From Ananas comosus (taxonomy: Eukaryota; Streptophyta; Magnoliopsida; Poales; Bromeliaceae), in the NCBI RefSeq assembly GCF_001540865.1, contig NC_033637.1, positions 10,967,286-11,031,285 of the forward strand: 64,000 nucleotides of DNA. The letters run 5' to 3'. This document shows positions 35,167 through 46,355 of this stretch, piece by piece (position 1 is the first letter of the stretch; each line of letters opens with the position of its first letter). The notes below the pieces were generated by a model. It was not told where the DNA came from and ran no database searches. It saw only the letters and a list, made by a program, of their open reading frames with translations. Position numbers and translations under genes: made by a program.

Positions 35167-35670
35167 AAAGACGGTGAATAGTTCACCGTCTTTAAGAGCC
35201 TCTTGAAGGCGGTAAATGGGTTGACCGTCTTCTCTAGGCCTACAATAAAGGTGCCTAGGAGAAGACGGTCACTCGTTTACCGTCTTCACAAAGGCGGTAA
35301 ATAGTTTACTTCTTATCTTTCATAAGCCATTCTACCTAGCCACCTAATTTCGCCAAGTTCCTCGGAGAGGGGGCCTAAAACACAGATAACGACGTGGTGT
35401 TCACCGTCTTTAATTAGACGGTGAACTATTCGCCGTTTAGAGTAAATGCTACCTGCCTAATTTGGCTAAAGCGTGGCTAAAACCAGATAAACGCGTAATC
35501 GTTTACCGTCTTACTGTACTGCCATAAAGGCAGTGAGTGGTTTACGTCTTATGTAAGACGGTGAATGGTTCACGCTTATCTGGTACAAGCCCAGTCAGGA
35601 CCTAGCCATTTTTTTTTCGGTGATTCTGGAGTTTGCACTAAAGGCGGTGATCCATCACCGCCTTTAGTGC
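35167..35670. repeat. left hairpin array of the Mutator-like element
   Basis: Palindromes include AAAGACGGTGAATAG/TTCACCGTCTTT (35167-35193), 35205-35232, 35261-35287, a split pair at 35400-35440, another near 35490-35575, and an almost perfect 36-base one at 35635-35670 built on GCACTAAAGGCGGTGATC. Each could fold into a stem of 10-17 bp. Confidence 0.85.
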
Positions 35671-35898
35671 AACCAGTACCAGTGACTCAATTCTAGCGCC
35701 TATCTCAACAAGTTTGAGGCAAGTTTTTTCACGATAAGAAATATTCAAACGAGAAACACAACATCACGAGTGGAATAACAAAATACAATCAACTGGATAA
35801 AAATATCAAACAAAACACTTAGAAATATACAAATATGAACTAAATCATGTATTATATAATATTATACAAAGTATATTCTCAAAATAAAGAAAATACAA

Positions 35899-36516
35899 TC
35901 AGTCTCTCGATCTTCCTCTCCCTCGACGTCCTCGGCCACGGCCACCGCCACGTCCACGTCCATATCTACGGCCACCCTGTACATCGAGCTCGGCAATAGG
36001 TACATCATCAAGAGCCTCGATACCGGCCATCTCATCGAGATCCGCAATGATAATGCCCTCAGTATGCTCCGGAATCGCCTGAGTCTCCTCTGGCTCAGGT
36101 CGATCACCCTCGATAATAGCCGGTGTAGATGCTAGGTGGGCCTGTGATGATGACGCGACATGACGTCGAGAGTAGACTAATCTAAAGTGCTCTCGAGAGA
36201 CTGGTGGCAGAAGTGAGTCCAAGTCCAACGGCAATAAAGTAAATCTAGGGGCGGCGGGCAAATCTGCAACATCACTAGGAGATGGAGATGGTGATACTCG
36301 TAGGCTCGATCTCGAGTATGATCCAGTCGGTGTCGGTGAGTGTCTCCTGTGATGACCCGATGTCGAGGGTTGACCAAAATCTCGACCTCCAACATCAGCG
36401 GCGACAGGTATGGAAGGAATGTACTCCAGTACTGACTCAATCTGGACATCCATGCTCGTCAATATGTCTATTATCGCATCGTAAGAAGGCCGATCATGAA
36501 CTAGCCCTCTGGACAT
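35899..36516 (-). CDS. TE-borne ORF with RG-rich tail, possibly plant mobile domain relative
   Basis: 205-aa frame from ATG 36516 to the stop at 35899. The centre is Ser/Pro/His-rich and acidic (EPEETQAIPEHTEGIIIADL), and the C-terminus is an RG-rich tail (RRYGRGRGGGRGRGRRGRG). Its position inside a Mutator-like element, and the tail, recall the C-terminal part of plant mobile domain (PMD/MAIN-like, 'phosphatase 7 long form') proteins carried by plant transposons. The PMD core itself is not visible, so this is only inference. The start is probably secondary: the 23 bp around it (36509-36531) duplicate 36442-36464, suggesting a rearranged 5' end. Function not assigned. Confidence 0.4.
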   Translation of the reverse strand: MSRGLVHDRPSYDAIIDILTSMDVQIESVLEYIPSIPVAADVGGRDFGQPSTSGHHRRHSPTPTGSYSRSSLRVSPSPSPSDVADLPAAPRFTLLPLDLDSLLPPVSREHFRLVYSRRHVASSSQAHLASTPAIIEGDRPEPEETQAIPEHTEGIIIADLDEMAGIEALDDVPIAELDVQGGRRYGRGRGGGRGRGRRGRGRSRD

Positions 36517-36769
36517 CCATGCTCGTCAATAGTTATCCATACAGTGACGGCATTTAATTATGAAAGTTGGCTAGGTAGCTGACCCTGTTAGTCCGTTCTT
36601 TCAAGAAGAGGAGCATAACCTTTTTGCTTCTTATGATACCATTTCCTCCGCTTAATGGATAACCATTTGCTACCAATGGGGAATTGCTTCTTATTACAAA
36701 TCTAGATGATTGGATTTGCACCAATGGAAACCATAAATTCCATATACAATATGGGTATACCTTTAACTA

Positions 36770-37165
36770 GGTCTAAACCCTAAACACTAAACCTAGTTTA
36801 AACTAGGTTTAAGGGTTTAGGGTTTAGTTTAAACTAGTATAAACTAGGTTTAAGGGTTTAGGGTTTAGTTTAAACTTGTTTAAACTAGTTTAAACTAGGT
36901 TTGGGGTTACTTTAAACTAGGTTTAGGGTTTAAGGTTTAGGGTTTAGTTTACACTAGTTTAAACTAGGTTTAGGGTTTAGTTTAAACTAGTTTAAACTAG
37001 GTTTAGGGTTTAGGGTTTATACTAGTTAAACTAGTTTAGGGAGTTTAGGGTTTAGGGTTTATACTAGTTAAACTAGTTTAGGGTTTAGGGTTTATACTAG
37101 CTAAACTAGTTTAGGGATTTTAGGGTTTAGGGTTTATACTAGTTAAACTAGATTAAACTAGGTTC
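36770..37165. repeat. telomere-like and TTTAAACTAG repeat array
   Basis: Plant telomere-type TTTAGGG units (GGGTTTAGGGTTTAG), mostly in one orientation after an opening CTAAACCCTAAACACTAAAC. They alternate with palindromic TTTAAACTAGTTTAAACTAG segments. It lies inside the Mutator-like element, not at a chromosome end. Confidence 0.85.
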
Positions 37166-37402
37166 AAACCTAGAAACTTGCTAAGGTAGAATATTACTTG
37201 CAATGTGGGTTGCTGTGGCACGGGGGAAGGCTCGGTGGGTCGACAGCGACCGGCGGCGACGTCGGCTTGGGCGGCGGCGACTGGCGGGGTGCGGCTCTTG
37301 GTCGGAGAGGGATGGGCAGAGAGGGAGACAGAGACAGAGAGATAAGAGAGAAAGAGAGTGAAGAATGAGGGAGAGGTGTCGGGGCTTCGGGTATACCTAG
37401 GT

Positions 37403-37814
37403 AAGACGGTGAATTGTTCACCGTCTTCATAAAAAACAGTGGAGACGGTGAACGATTCACCGCCTTACCTAGGCCCACCTCCCCCCAATAAAGACGGTGA
37501 ATAGTTCACCGTCTTTACTGCGGACAAATAAGACGGTAAACAGTTCACCGTCTTATCTGTGTTTTATGTCTCCAGGACTTGGCCAAAGTTGGGGGGTGTT
37601 GTCCTGGCCGAAGTTGAGTGATGTGGGGGGATAATGTACCGTCTTAAGTAAGACGGTGAACTGTTTACTGTCTTATCGAAGGCACAGCAGTTCCAAAGAG
37701 GGGTGTGGGTGTATTCGCTCTAAAGACGGTGAATAGTTCACCGTCTCATGAAGACGGTGAACCATCTACCATCTTCATGAGAAATGCGCATAGATGGTGA
37801 ACGATTCACCATCT
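37403..37814. repeat. right hairpin array of the Mutator-like element
   Basis: Near-palindromes at 37403-37427 (AAGACGGTGAATTG/TTCACCGTCTT), 37442-37467, 37489-37516, 37530-37554, 37637-37674, 37722-37746, 37750-37776 and 37792-37814. The last two carry GATGGTGAAC variants. Same motif as the left array, supporting one element. Confidence 0.85.
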
Positions 37815-37945
37815 TTACGAGAAAAATCCGACCTGGCGCCGACGTGGCGAAAGGAGGGTTAGTTTTACAAATAAAATTTTCAGAGGGTTATTTGGCCAAA
37901 TATAAAATTCTATAGGATCAGTTTCAAAAAAAGTCCGTTCTAGAC

Positions 37946-39485
37946 ACTTCCAACTTGAAATTTAAATATTATCTCTTCCACTTTTTTACTTTTAAATTTA
38001 ACTCTCTTTGTTTTAAATTTGAAAAGGTCCAAACCTTGCTTCTTTGCTCCATCAGAACAAAATAATAAAATATTAACACCATATTTGACTCATTTACCGG
38101 ATAAATTATTGCATGGACCTATTGTATGGTGTATCTCATACACCATGTCTTATATTTAATGATGAATCATCATTATATGTAACATGTAAATAAAAATAAT
38201 TTAAAAAAAATAGAAAATTTTGAAAATTTAATATGCGGGTGTATATCCAATAGTTTTAAAAATTAACATCAGAAAAGACACCATCATTCGATTCGTAAAA
38301 TATATGCGTCTATAAAGTATTCATTTTATTATATATATTTATTTAAATATCATAGATAGACAAAGTGATAATTAAAGAGAAAATTAACTTTAATTAGCTC
38401 CAATGTAGCTTAGTATATTTTCTCTTTTTCACATGAACTGTTCAAAATTGTGTACTGAGTTTTCTTCATGATTTTATTTTTATTTTACTAAAAAAATATA
38501 TCGCTAAATAAAATAGTAAAATCACATATTTGCAGAGTAATAAAATATTAATTATATGAATATGATGCTAAATTACAATATACTATTGTCCTATAATAAT
38601 TTAAAGGTAGGTGCTTAGGATAGAAAAACATAAATTATAAAATAATTAAATACAATTTTTTTAATCATACGGTGATAATTAAAGTGAAAATATAAATTTA
38701 TACAATCAACTACATAAATTTTTTTTTAAGTAGGGATTAAGAGATTAAGAGCGTGGTGCACGGTGCACCGGGTCCATACCAATGGAAAAAATAATTATCC
38801 GCGTGGGGGCGCGAGCGCGAGAAGAGCGGGCGCTCTAAAACCTCGTGGATTATAAATTATTGAGAACATAAGGTAAAATTGTACGAAGGTGCCTCAACTA
38901 TGTGTTAATTTCTAATAATAGTCACTTTTAATTATTTTTCCATCTGATCGACACTTTTTACCTTTTTTTTTTATTAAAACAACTAGGGATTTTTTTAAAA
39001 AAATCTAATAATCATTATGTTAATTTAATTATTTTTGTTTGTTTTTTCCTCTTCAAATGATAAAACTACACATTCTATTAATATTTAGTAGCTAATAGCT
39101 GAAAAATTACTAATTTTTAATTTAAGTCAAAATAATCAGAGAATATAACTTTATATTATATATTTTATAGAGGCTTTTACGTACGTACATTCACGCGGAT
39201 CCCCAAAATATTTATGTTTACAGACACAAGACATTTGCGTGGCAGGAATAGAGCCAAAATTATAATAGGATTATATGTAAAAATAAATTTTTTTAGGGTC
39301 CAAATGGAAAAAAAGCCCGAGTAGAAATAGTGGAGGGTCGATTACAAAATATCCTACAATGGAGGGTTTCTTATAAAATTTTACACTGCCATTCCATTCC
39401 AATTCCTAATAATAAGTTTTTATTTTAATTTCGGATTAAATTTAATTAGTTCTCAGATCCATCTCCGTCCCCTTCGTACATAAAT
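37946..39485. other. intergenic DNA upstream of acetyl-CoA synthetase
   Basis: AT-rich, with a GC-rich patch at 38746-38850 (GCGTGGGGGCGCGAGCGCGAG). No gene, RNA or clear repeat boundary. Confidence 0.5.
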
Positions 39486-39487
39486 TA

Positions 39488-39495
39488 TATATAAA
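39488..39495 (+). promoter_or_regulatory. TATA box of acetyl-CoA synthetase gene
   Basis: TATATAAA about 110 bases upstream of the ATG at 39606, followed by a CT-rich leader (CTCTCTCCCTCTCC repeats, 39519-39572) typical of plant 5' UTRs. Confidence 0.65.
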
Positions 39496-39605
39496 CCACC
39501 GCTAAATCTCCCCACCATCTCTCTCCCTCTCCATCTCCGTCTCCATCTCCATCTCTCTCTCTCTCGCCCTCTCCTCCTACGACGACGACGACGACGAAGA
39601 CGACG

Positions 39606-42600
39606 ATGGGAAGCACCGAGGCGGCAGCGGCGGCGGTGGGGGGTGGCGACGAGCTCCGCCATGTCGAGGACATGGCGGATCTCCCCTCGGGCGCGGGGAA
39701 GAGCTCCCGCGTCAAAGGCGTGATCCTCGGGGAGTCGCTCGCCTCCGAGGAGGACGATCTCGTCTTCCCCAGCCGCGACTTCTCCCAACAAGCCCTCGTC
39801 TCCTCCCTCCAACAGGTCCCCCCCTGTTCCCGAACGATTCTAATCGATCCGATCGCTTCTCCCACTAGATATTAGATTTAGGGTTAAATTCTGAGTCTTG
39901 AGATTGCCGAAGACGAAATGTTCCCTTTTCTCTAGTTTTGGTTTTGATTTGTGATTTGATTGAGCGTGAATTTGGGAGAAACAATGGAAAGATTGGATTT
40001 TGGGTTGCTTGTGTAATGTAATTATTATTATTATTATGATTTCTGATGATGAGTTTAATTTTGCGTTGGATCAGTATCAAGAGATGTATAAGCGCTCGAT
40101 TGATGATCCGGCCGGTTTCTGGTCGGAGATTGCCTCGGAGTTCCACTGGAAGAAGAAATGGGATTCGGAAGTGTATAGTGAGAATATTGATGTGAGTAAG
40201 GGGACCGTAATGATCGAGGTAAGTTCGTGTCTCTGTTTTACGGCATGATTTCACCTAAAAGGGGGGAAAAGATAGAAATTTGATTCGTGTTCTGTTGCTC
40301 TTGTAATTGAATAGTGGTTCAAAGGAGCTACCACAAACGTATGCTACAATGCCGTGGATCGGAACATCGAAGCAGGGAATGGAGGGAAGATTGCTATGTA
40401 TTGGGAAGGGAACGAGCCGGGGCAGGACGGGCAGTTGACCTATGCCCAACTGCTGGATAAAGTTTGCCAGGTATATCTCATCTTATCTTAAACGAGATTA
40501 ACAAAATACCCGACAAATGATCGGCCGCCGCATGTTTTGCTTCAGCTGGCCAATTACTTAAAACATGTCGGCGTCAGCAAGGGAGATGCTGTGGTGATCT
40601 ACTTGCCTATGTTGATGGAGCTGCCAATTGCCATGTTGGCATGTGCACGTATCGGAGCCATCCATTCGGTAACGTCCCTGCTCGAAAGTGTAAATGCTTT
40701 TCTTTAGCGCCTCACGCTCTAAGGAGAATATATGTATCCTTTCTGTGTCATTGTTCAGGTTGTGTTCGCCGGGTTCTCGGCAGAGTCGCTCGCGCAAAGG
40801 ATTATAGACTGCAAACCCAAAGTTGTGATAACATGCAATGCTGTGCGAAGAGGGGCCAAACCTATCTTTCTGAAAGAAATAGTGGACAATGCTTTGGTGG
40901 AATGTTCCAAGAATGGAGTTTCTGTAGGTATGTTAGTATAAACCGGTTGTCCTGAGGATTAGAAACATCTATATGCTACGACTTGCGTATTTGGTGATAG
41001 TCGATGCATTTCATGTTCAAAGTATTCACCCTGTGAAAACTGTTGGAAGAGAATATCTTTAGAAGCTCTGTGATGAACTTACTTTGCCATGCAGTAGGTA
41101 ACTCTCAACTTAGTTAGCTTAGTTCATATTAATGGAAAACACTGGAAGAAATGAAGCGCTCAACTTAATTAGCTTAGTTCACATAATTTGGAAAATACTG
41201 GAAGAAATGAAGCACTTGACACTCATTTGCATGAACTGTGTTTTTTTTTCAGTTTTACCAAATCTGACAGGTATAAAATTTGCACTTACAATGCTCCCTA
41301 GCTTGTAGTATATTTCTAAATATGGCTTTTGTATAATGTCAGAACTTTAGTTTCTTTCTTCTTCTTGTTCACATCTGTAATAACTCTGTCGCATCTCATT
41401 TATCCTTTGTGTGCCGAATCCTTGGAGAATATAGATCCTTCTCCACTGAAGTTGTTCGTATTTCATCCTCGTATTCTTTGACAGGCCTTTGTTTGACGTA
41501 TGAAAACCAATTAGCCATGACAAGAAAAGACACAAAATGGCAAGATGGTAGGGACGTTTGGTGGCAGGTTAGTGTCCTCGTTTCAGTTGTTTTGTGAACA
41601 CTGTGACCTCGGAAGTTGCCTTTTTCCAGAACTCTAGGGTGATGGATTTCTTGTAGACACCATAGCAGGGAGTTTGTCCTGTGTTACCAGACTATGTTTA
41701 GTATAATGTTGCATCTAGTATTGTATATCAATGTATTGTGTTTAATTGCTCAGGATGTTGTCCCGAATTTCCCGACCACATGTGAGGTGGAATGGGTAGA
41801 TGCAGAAGATCCACTGTTCCTTTTGTACACAAGTGGCAGCACTGGGAAGCCAAAGGTGAAAGTCTTTAATTTCTCTAATTTGTTGTTGACATCTTTTGAG
41901 TAGAGAACTAACTATTTAAAATTAATATCAAGGGTGTTCTTCACACGACTGGGGGATACATGATATATACTGCAACAACATTTAAGTATGCATTTGACTA
42001 CAAACCATCAGATATATACTGGTAAGATTGTGATTTTCTGCTTGTGTGTTCTATGAAAGCACATCTATGAAGTTATCTTTGGAAAACATAGTTACTATGG
42101 CAACATTCTTGTTGCCCCTTTTTTCTCCTTGCCTCAGGTGCACTGCTGACTGTGGGTGGATCACTGGACATAGCTATGTTACTTATGGCCCTCTTCTAAA
42201 TGGAGCTACTGTTGTGGTTTTCGAGGGGGTAACTTTCTGTGAACCTTGGTGCTGTGCATTTTTTAGCATAATTAATTGTTGGTTTTGGAAATGACTGATA
42301 GCTTGCTTTGTGTGTACTGGTTATTTACATTACCTTGCGTTAATGTTACTGATTGGTTAGAATAAATGAGTTGTAATAAATCATGATTTATTATCAAAGT
42401 AGAGTAGGAGTTCAACCTTGAAATCTCTCATGCCACTACGTTCATTTTTTGGTATCCTGTGAACATGCAGGCGCCAAACTACCCAGACTCTGGTCGTTGT
42501 TGGGATATTGTTGATAAGTACAAGGTGACGATATTCTACACTGCTCCAACACTGATTCGTTCCCTCATGCGTGACGGCAATGAGGTAAGTACTTTCTCTC

Positions 42601-45600
42601 TTTAACTGGCTTTTTGGTCCATTGGTAACATTTTTCCTCACCTTCTCTGAAAGTATCTGCAAGAAGTATTTATTCGATTAGAACAATTCCTTAGCTTCAT
42701 TATTTCTCTTTGAGTGTTAATTCACACATGCATTACCTGTAGAATCCTTCTACTATAGTTACACCTAGAATTTCTTTATACCGCCATTATTATTATATAT
42801 CTTAAACTACTTAAAAGTCCGAGATTCTCTCGCTCAACTTTTCGTTTACAGATAATATATTTGATCTTATAGCAGGCAAAACTAACTGAAGAAGCAAAAC
42901 AGAAAAAAAGGAGAAATGAACTTTGCACCATGGATTCTATTGCAGAGTGTTGCATAAGCCAAACCTGTTTATACTTGATTTTGATGCTTCTTCGTGTATT
43001 CTGTGTTGCTTGCTACTTGTCCTTTAATTGCCTCCCTTTTTTTTTCTTAATAATATTTCCTACTTGTACCATGGATGCCTGGCAGTTCTTTTTCATGATG
43101 TCGTTTTTAAATCATGGCTGGAAATAGTATTGTCTACTACTTGCTGCTAAGCCTAGTCTACTATCTCTTATGTTTCTTATTTCACAATGACAAGTATAAA
43201 TCAAATCTTGTTTCTTTGAATTATATTATTTGGATACGGAGTGGAGTCTTAATTGGTGCTATGTTCCATGTTAACCCTGTAATCTTTTCAACTGCCCCTG
43301 CAGTATGTTACGCGCTACTCCCGTAAATCTCTACGTATTCTAGGAAGTGTAGGGGAGCCCATCAATCCTAGTGCATGGAGGTCCACAATTTCTTTCTGAA
43401 CTTCTTTGTAGATTTATACATCTAATACTTCTCAAATATTTCTCACATATTTTACTTCTAAATTCATAGGTGGTTCTTTAATGTTGTCGGAGACTCTCAA
43501 TGCCCAATATCAGATACGTGGTGGCAAACGGAGACAGGTGGCTTCATGGTAACTTCCCCCACAATCAGTTATTGCCTTTAAAGGATGTGTTTCTTTTGCT
43601 ATTTTAGTAAAAAATCTAAACTTTACGGTCCTTTCTGTGCCTCTCATATCCTTTCGAGTGTACTTAATATTCTGCTTTGTTTCGTTTCAGATAACTCCTT
43701 TACCTGGTGCTTGGCCGCAGAAGCCTGGCTCTGCCACCTTCCCTTTCTTTGGGGTTCAGGTATATCCTTTTCAATTGAAGAAAAGTAGTTAATTTTGTAG
43801 TTGTTATTTCCATTTTGATAATAACTTTGTAGTTTTACAAATGTTACAGCCAGTTATTGTTGATGAGAAAGGGAAAGAGATAGAAGGTGAATGCAGTGGG
43901 TATCTTTGCATTAAGAAGTCATGGCCTGGGGCATTTCGAACACTTTATGGTGACCATGATAGATATGAGACGACATACTTTAAACCATTCCCTGGCTATT
44001 ATTTCACTGGTGATGGTTGCAGCAGGTAACTAACTCTCTTTCGCTAATCAGTTGATCTCAACTTCTAATCCCGCACCTACCAATACTTTGTATTGGTATA
44101 TCTAGGTTATAGATATAGATGGTGTTCAAATTCATCTTCTGCTAATGTTGGTTTGCTCCCTAGGGACAAGGATGGTTACCATTGGCTGACTGGAAGAGTT
44201 GATGATGTTATCAATGTCAGGTATATAGACACCTTAAGTTGGCCTCTTCATGGAGGCAGTGCTCTTTTCCTTTGAAATTAAAAGCAATCAAATAATTTAA
44301 TTTGTCTTATTCAAATTATGAATTTAATTTGCAGTGGGCACCGTATTGGGACAGCTGAGATAGAGTCTGCCCTGGTTTCACATCCCCTGTGTGCCGAAGC
44401 TGCAGTGGTTGGTGTTGAGCATGAGGTACTTCACTCTTTCCTCCTCCCTCCACTTCTTTACTTTGTTCTCATTTGGCCATCAGCTATGAACTTTGGTGTT
44501 TGACGCAGGTCAAAGGTCAGGGAATATATGCATTTGTCACTTTGGTGGAGGGTGTTCCTTACAGTGAAGAACTGCGGAAAAGCCTTGTATTAGCAGTTCG
44601 CAACCAGGTATTTTATTCTTATTGCTTTGTCAAATAGAATAATTGAATTTCTGGTTTGGTGTGGAAATGGTCCAAGGACATACTATCTCGCATGAAAATT
44701 CCCTGGTAAACTTCTGGTTTTACTTCCATTAACTGTCAGTTTCCCGATTAATATCTAGGAGAATATAGCAAATCGTTGGTCCAACATAATCTTGTTGGTC
44801 ATCACATAGTTGTGTTTTTGCAGTGAACAAGCTGTATGTACTACCCTAAAATTGGACAGAGTAAAATTCAGCTACACGACTCTGAAAGCTTTGGTGGTCT
44901 TTTTATTTTCCCCCCTTTTTTTGGTTGTAATGCATTATGGATTCACCAGTGGAACTCACTCCAGATAATGTTACTCGGTAGGACAAATATAGTTTTGGAT
45001 CAGTAATGGTGATTCAAGGGCCCAAAACGTATTCCTTAGGCATCCAAGGGCCCTACAGTATAGCTTGGTATGACAAATATAGTTTGGGATGCGTAGTTTT
45101 GGATCAGTAAGGGCCCTGGGATGCTGAAAGTGAGTTAGAATACTTTTGGATATAGCTACTTCCACTTTTTGGGCCCTTGGATCCATACTATTCCAATCAC
45201 CAAATAAAAAACCCTCGGCGTCTAAGGGCCCAAAAAGTGGAAGTAGCACACTTCCAAAAGTATTCTAGTGTATCTCTATAAATATATATATAGTCCGGCT
45301 ACAATACTATCACTAGCACCAAGCATTTGGTGCTATCTAGTTTTTTGCCGTTAGATTTACCCCTTTGGTCATTTTCACCCCTTAAATCATATTATTCCAC
45401 CAACCACCTACTAAACTCTAGGGGACCATTATCATCCCAACCGTACATCCCTTCATCCAATGACTTGGTGCTATTAATGGTATTCTAGATTAGTTCTATA
45501 TGTATATGTATATATAAGTTGTTGAGATAATATTTTTATTATTAAGATCTTTATGACTTTATTATTACTAAATTGTTTGATATATAACACGAGCCATTTT

Positions 45601-46355
45601 TATCACCATTAGATGCATTAAAAAAAAACTAAAAAGCTAATTTTTCATGAATATTTGATAAAAAAATCAGTATGAATGCCTGTCAATGTACCAGTGGCAT
45701 GCCCCTTGTACAGAGGACATGCCGACATAGGCATGCTCCGTGCCAATGTGCTGTGTTGTGCCATTGGCACAGCGGCTCGGCCATGCCAGCTGGTGGCATG
45801 GCAATCCTTGCTTGAATCATTCTCTCTACTCAGTTCATCTCGTTTCTTTATTAATTTCAAGTATACTACTTGAATCTAAAGTTTTTGTGGAGAAATAATT
45901 GTTAGATTGATCCCAGAGATTGTTTCCTTTTCCTTTACACATCTTATTTACATCTGTCTTGATTTACACATCTAAGGGGAAAAAAGGAACTCTTTTGTTG
46001 GTCAGATGCTTTCACTTTGTAATGATTTAATTTTTAACCTGATGTATCATCTCACTCACCATTATAATTTAGATGGCATAATCAACAATTATATATTGTT
46101 CCTTTTTTCAAAAACAGCCATGAGTAAATATATTTGTTACAGAAAATAAAATGAATTGGTTTTTGTCAGATTGGTGCATTTGCCGCTCCCGACAAGATCC
46201 ACTGGGCACCTGGTCTCCCTAAGACGAGAAGTGGGAAGATCATGCGGAGGATTCTAAGGAAAATTGCCTCAAAACAGCTGAACGAACTGGGCGATACAAG
46301 CACACTTGCCGATCCCAGTGTGGTGGACCAGCTAATTGCACTCAGCGATTGCTAA
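39606..46355 (+). CDS. ACS: acetyl-CoA synthetase (acetate--CoA ligase)
   Basis: EC 6.2.1.1: acetate + ATP + CoA to acetyl-CoA via acetyl-AMP; plant ACS is known as plastidial. Eighteen exons, all phase-consistent: 39606-39815, 40075-40218, 40315-40470, 40546-40668, 40759-40927, 41485-41567, 41754-41855, 41933-42021, 42138-42228, 42471-42584, 43304-43380, 43470-43548, 43691-43759, 43850-44025, 44164-44220, 44335-44425, 44509-44607, 46170-46355; 704 aa. ANL-superfamily motifs: P-loop [11 protein letters not shown] (about 320-330, split by intron 7), WWQTETGG (470-477), [21 protein letters not shown] (571-591, split here by introns) and [11 protein letters not shown] with the catalytic, acetylation-controlled lysine at about 666. 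The C-terminus LIALSDC has no peroxisomal signal, and the N-terminus (Ala/Gly-rich) does not prove a transit peptide. Intron 17 (1.56 kb) hosts MITEs. Intron 11's donor (GTCCAC) is weak. The gene looks intact. Confidence 0.96.
45132..45276. mobile_element. MITE in ACS intron 17 (palindromic)
   Basis: Arms GAGTTAGAATACTTTTGGA and TCCAAAAGTATTCTAGTG, then CTACTTCCACTTTTTGGGCC and its exact complement, make a near-perfect fold-back of about 145 bp. The 150 bp to its left (44980-45130) repeat TATAGTTT(T/G)GGATCAGTAA and GGGCCC motifs and may be a second related fragment. Confidence 0.7.
45294..45494. mobile_element. MITE in ACS intron 17
   Basis: Begins CCGGCTACAATACTATCAC and ends ATGGTATTCTAGATTAG. 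Interior CACCAAGCATTTGGTGCT and AAACTCTAGGGGACCATTAT match the family at 9865-10112 and 13946-14118. TA-rich flanks. Confidence 0.7.

Larger units (their letters stand above)
35051..37936 (-). mobile_element. Mutator-like element with hairpin arrays
   Basis: A 2,886-bp element flanked by a perfect 9-bp duplication, GTTCTAGAC, at 35042-35050 and 37937-37945, the size made by Mutator-type transposases. Ends start GGACT and pair over about 120 bp with gaps (AATAACCCT, TTTGCCAAA/TTTGGCCAAA, AACTAACCCTCC, TCGCCAC). Inside both ends lie arrays of near-palindromes based on AAGACGGTGAAC/GTTCACCGTCTT. The middle holds a minus-strand ORF (35899-36516) and a telomere-like array (36770-37160). There is no MURA-type transposase, so it must be non-autonomous or deleted. 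Strand given is that of the ORF. Confidence 0.82.

Noticed and set aside
36177..36449. Second frame overlapping the transposon ORF
   Set aside because: Same strand, different phase, no motif; a shadow of 35899-36516.
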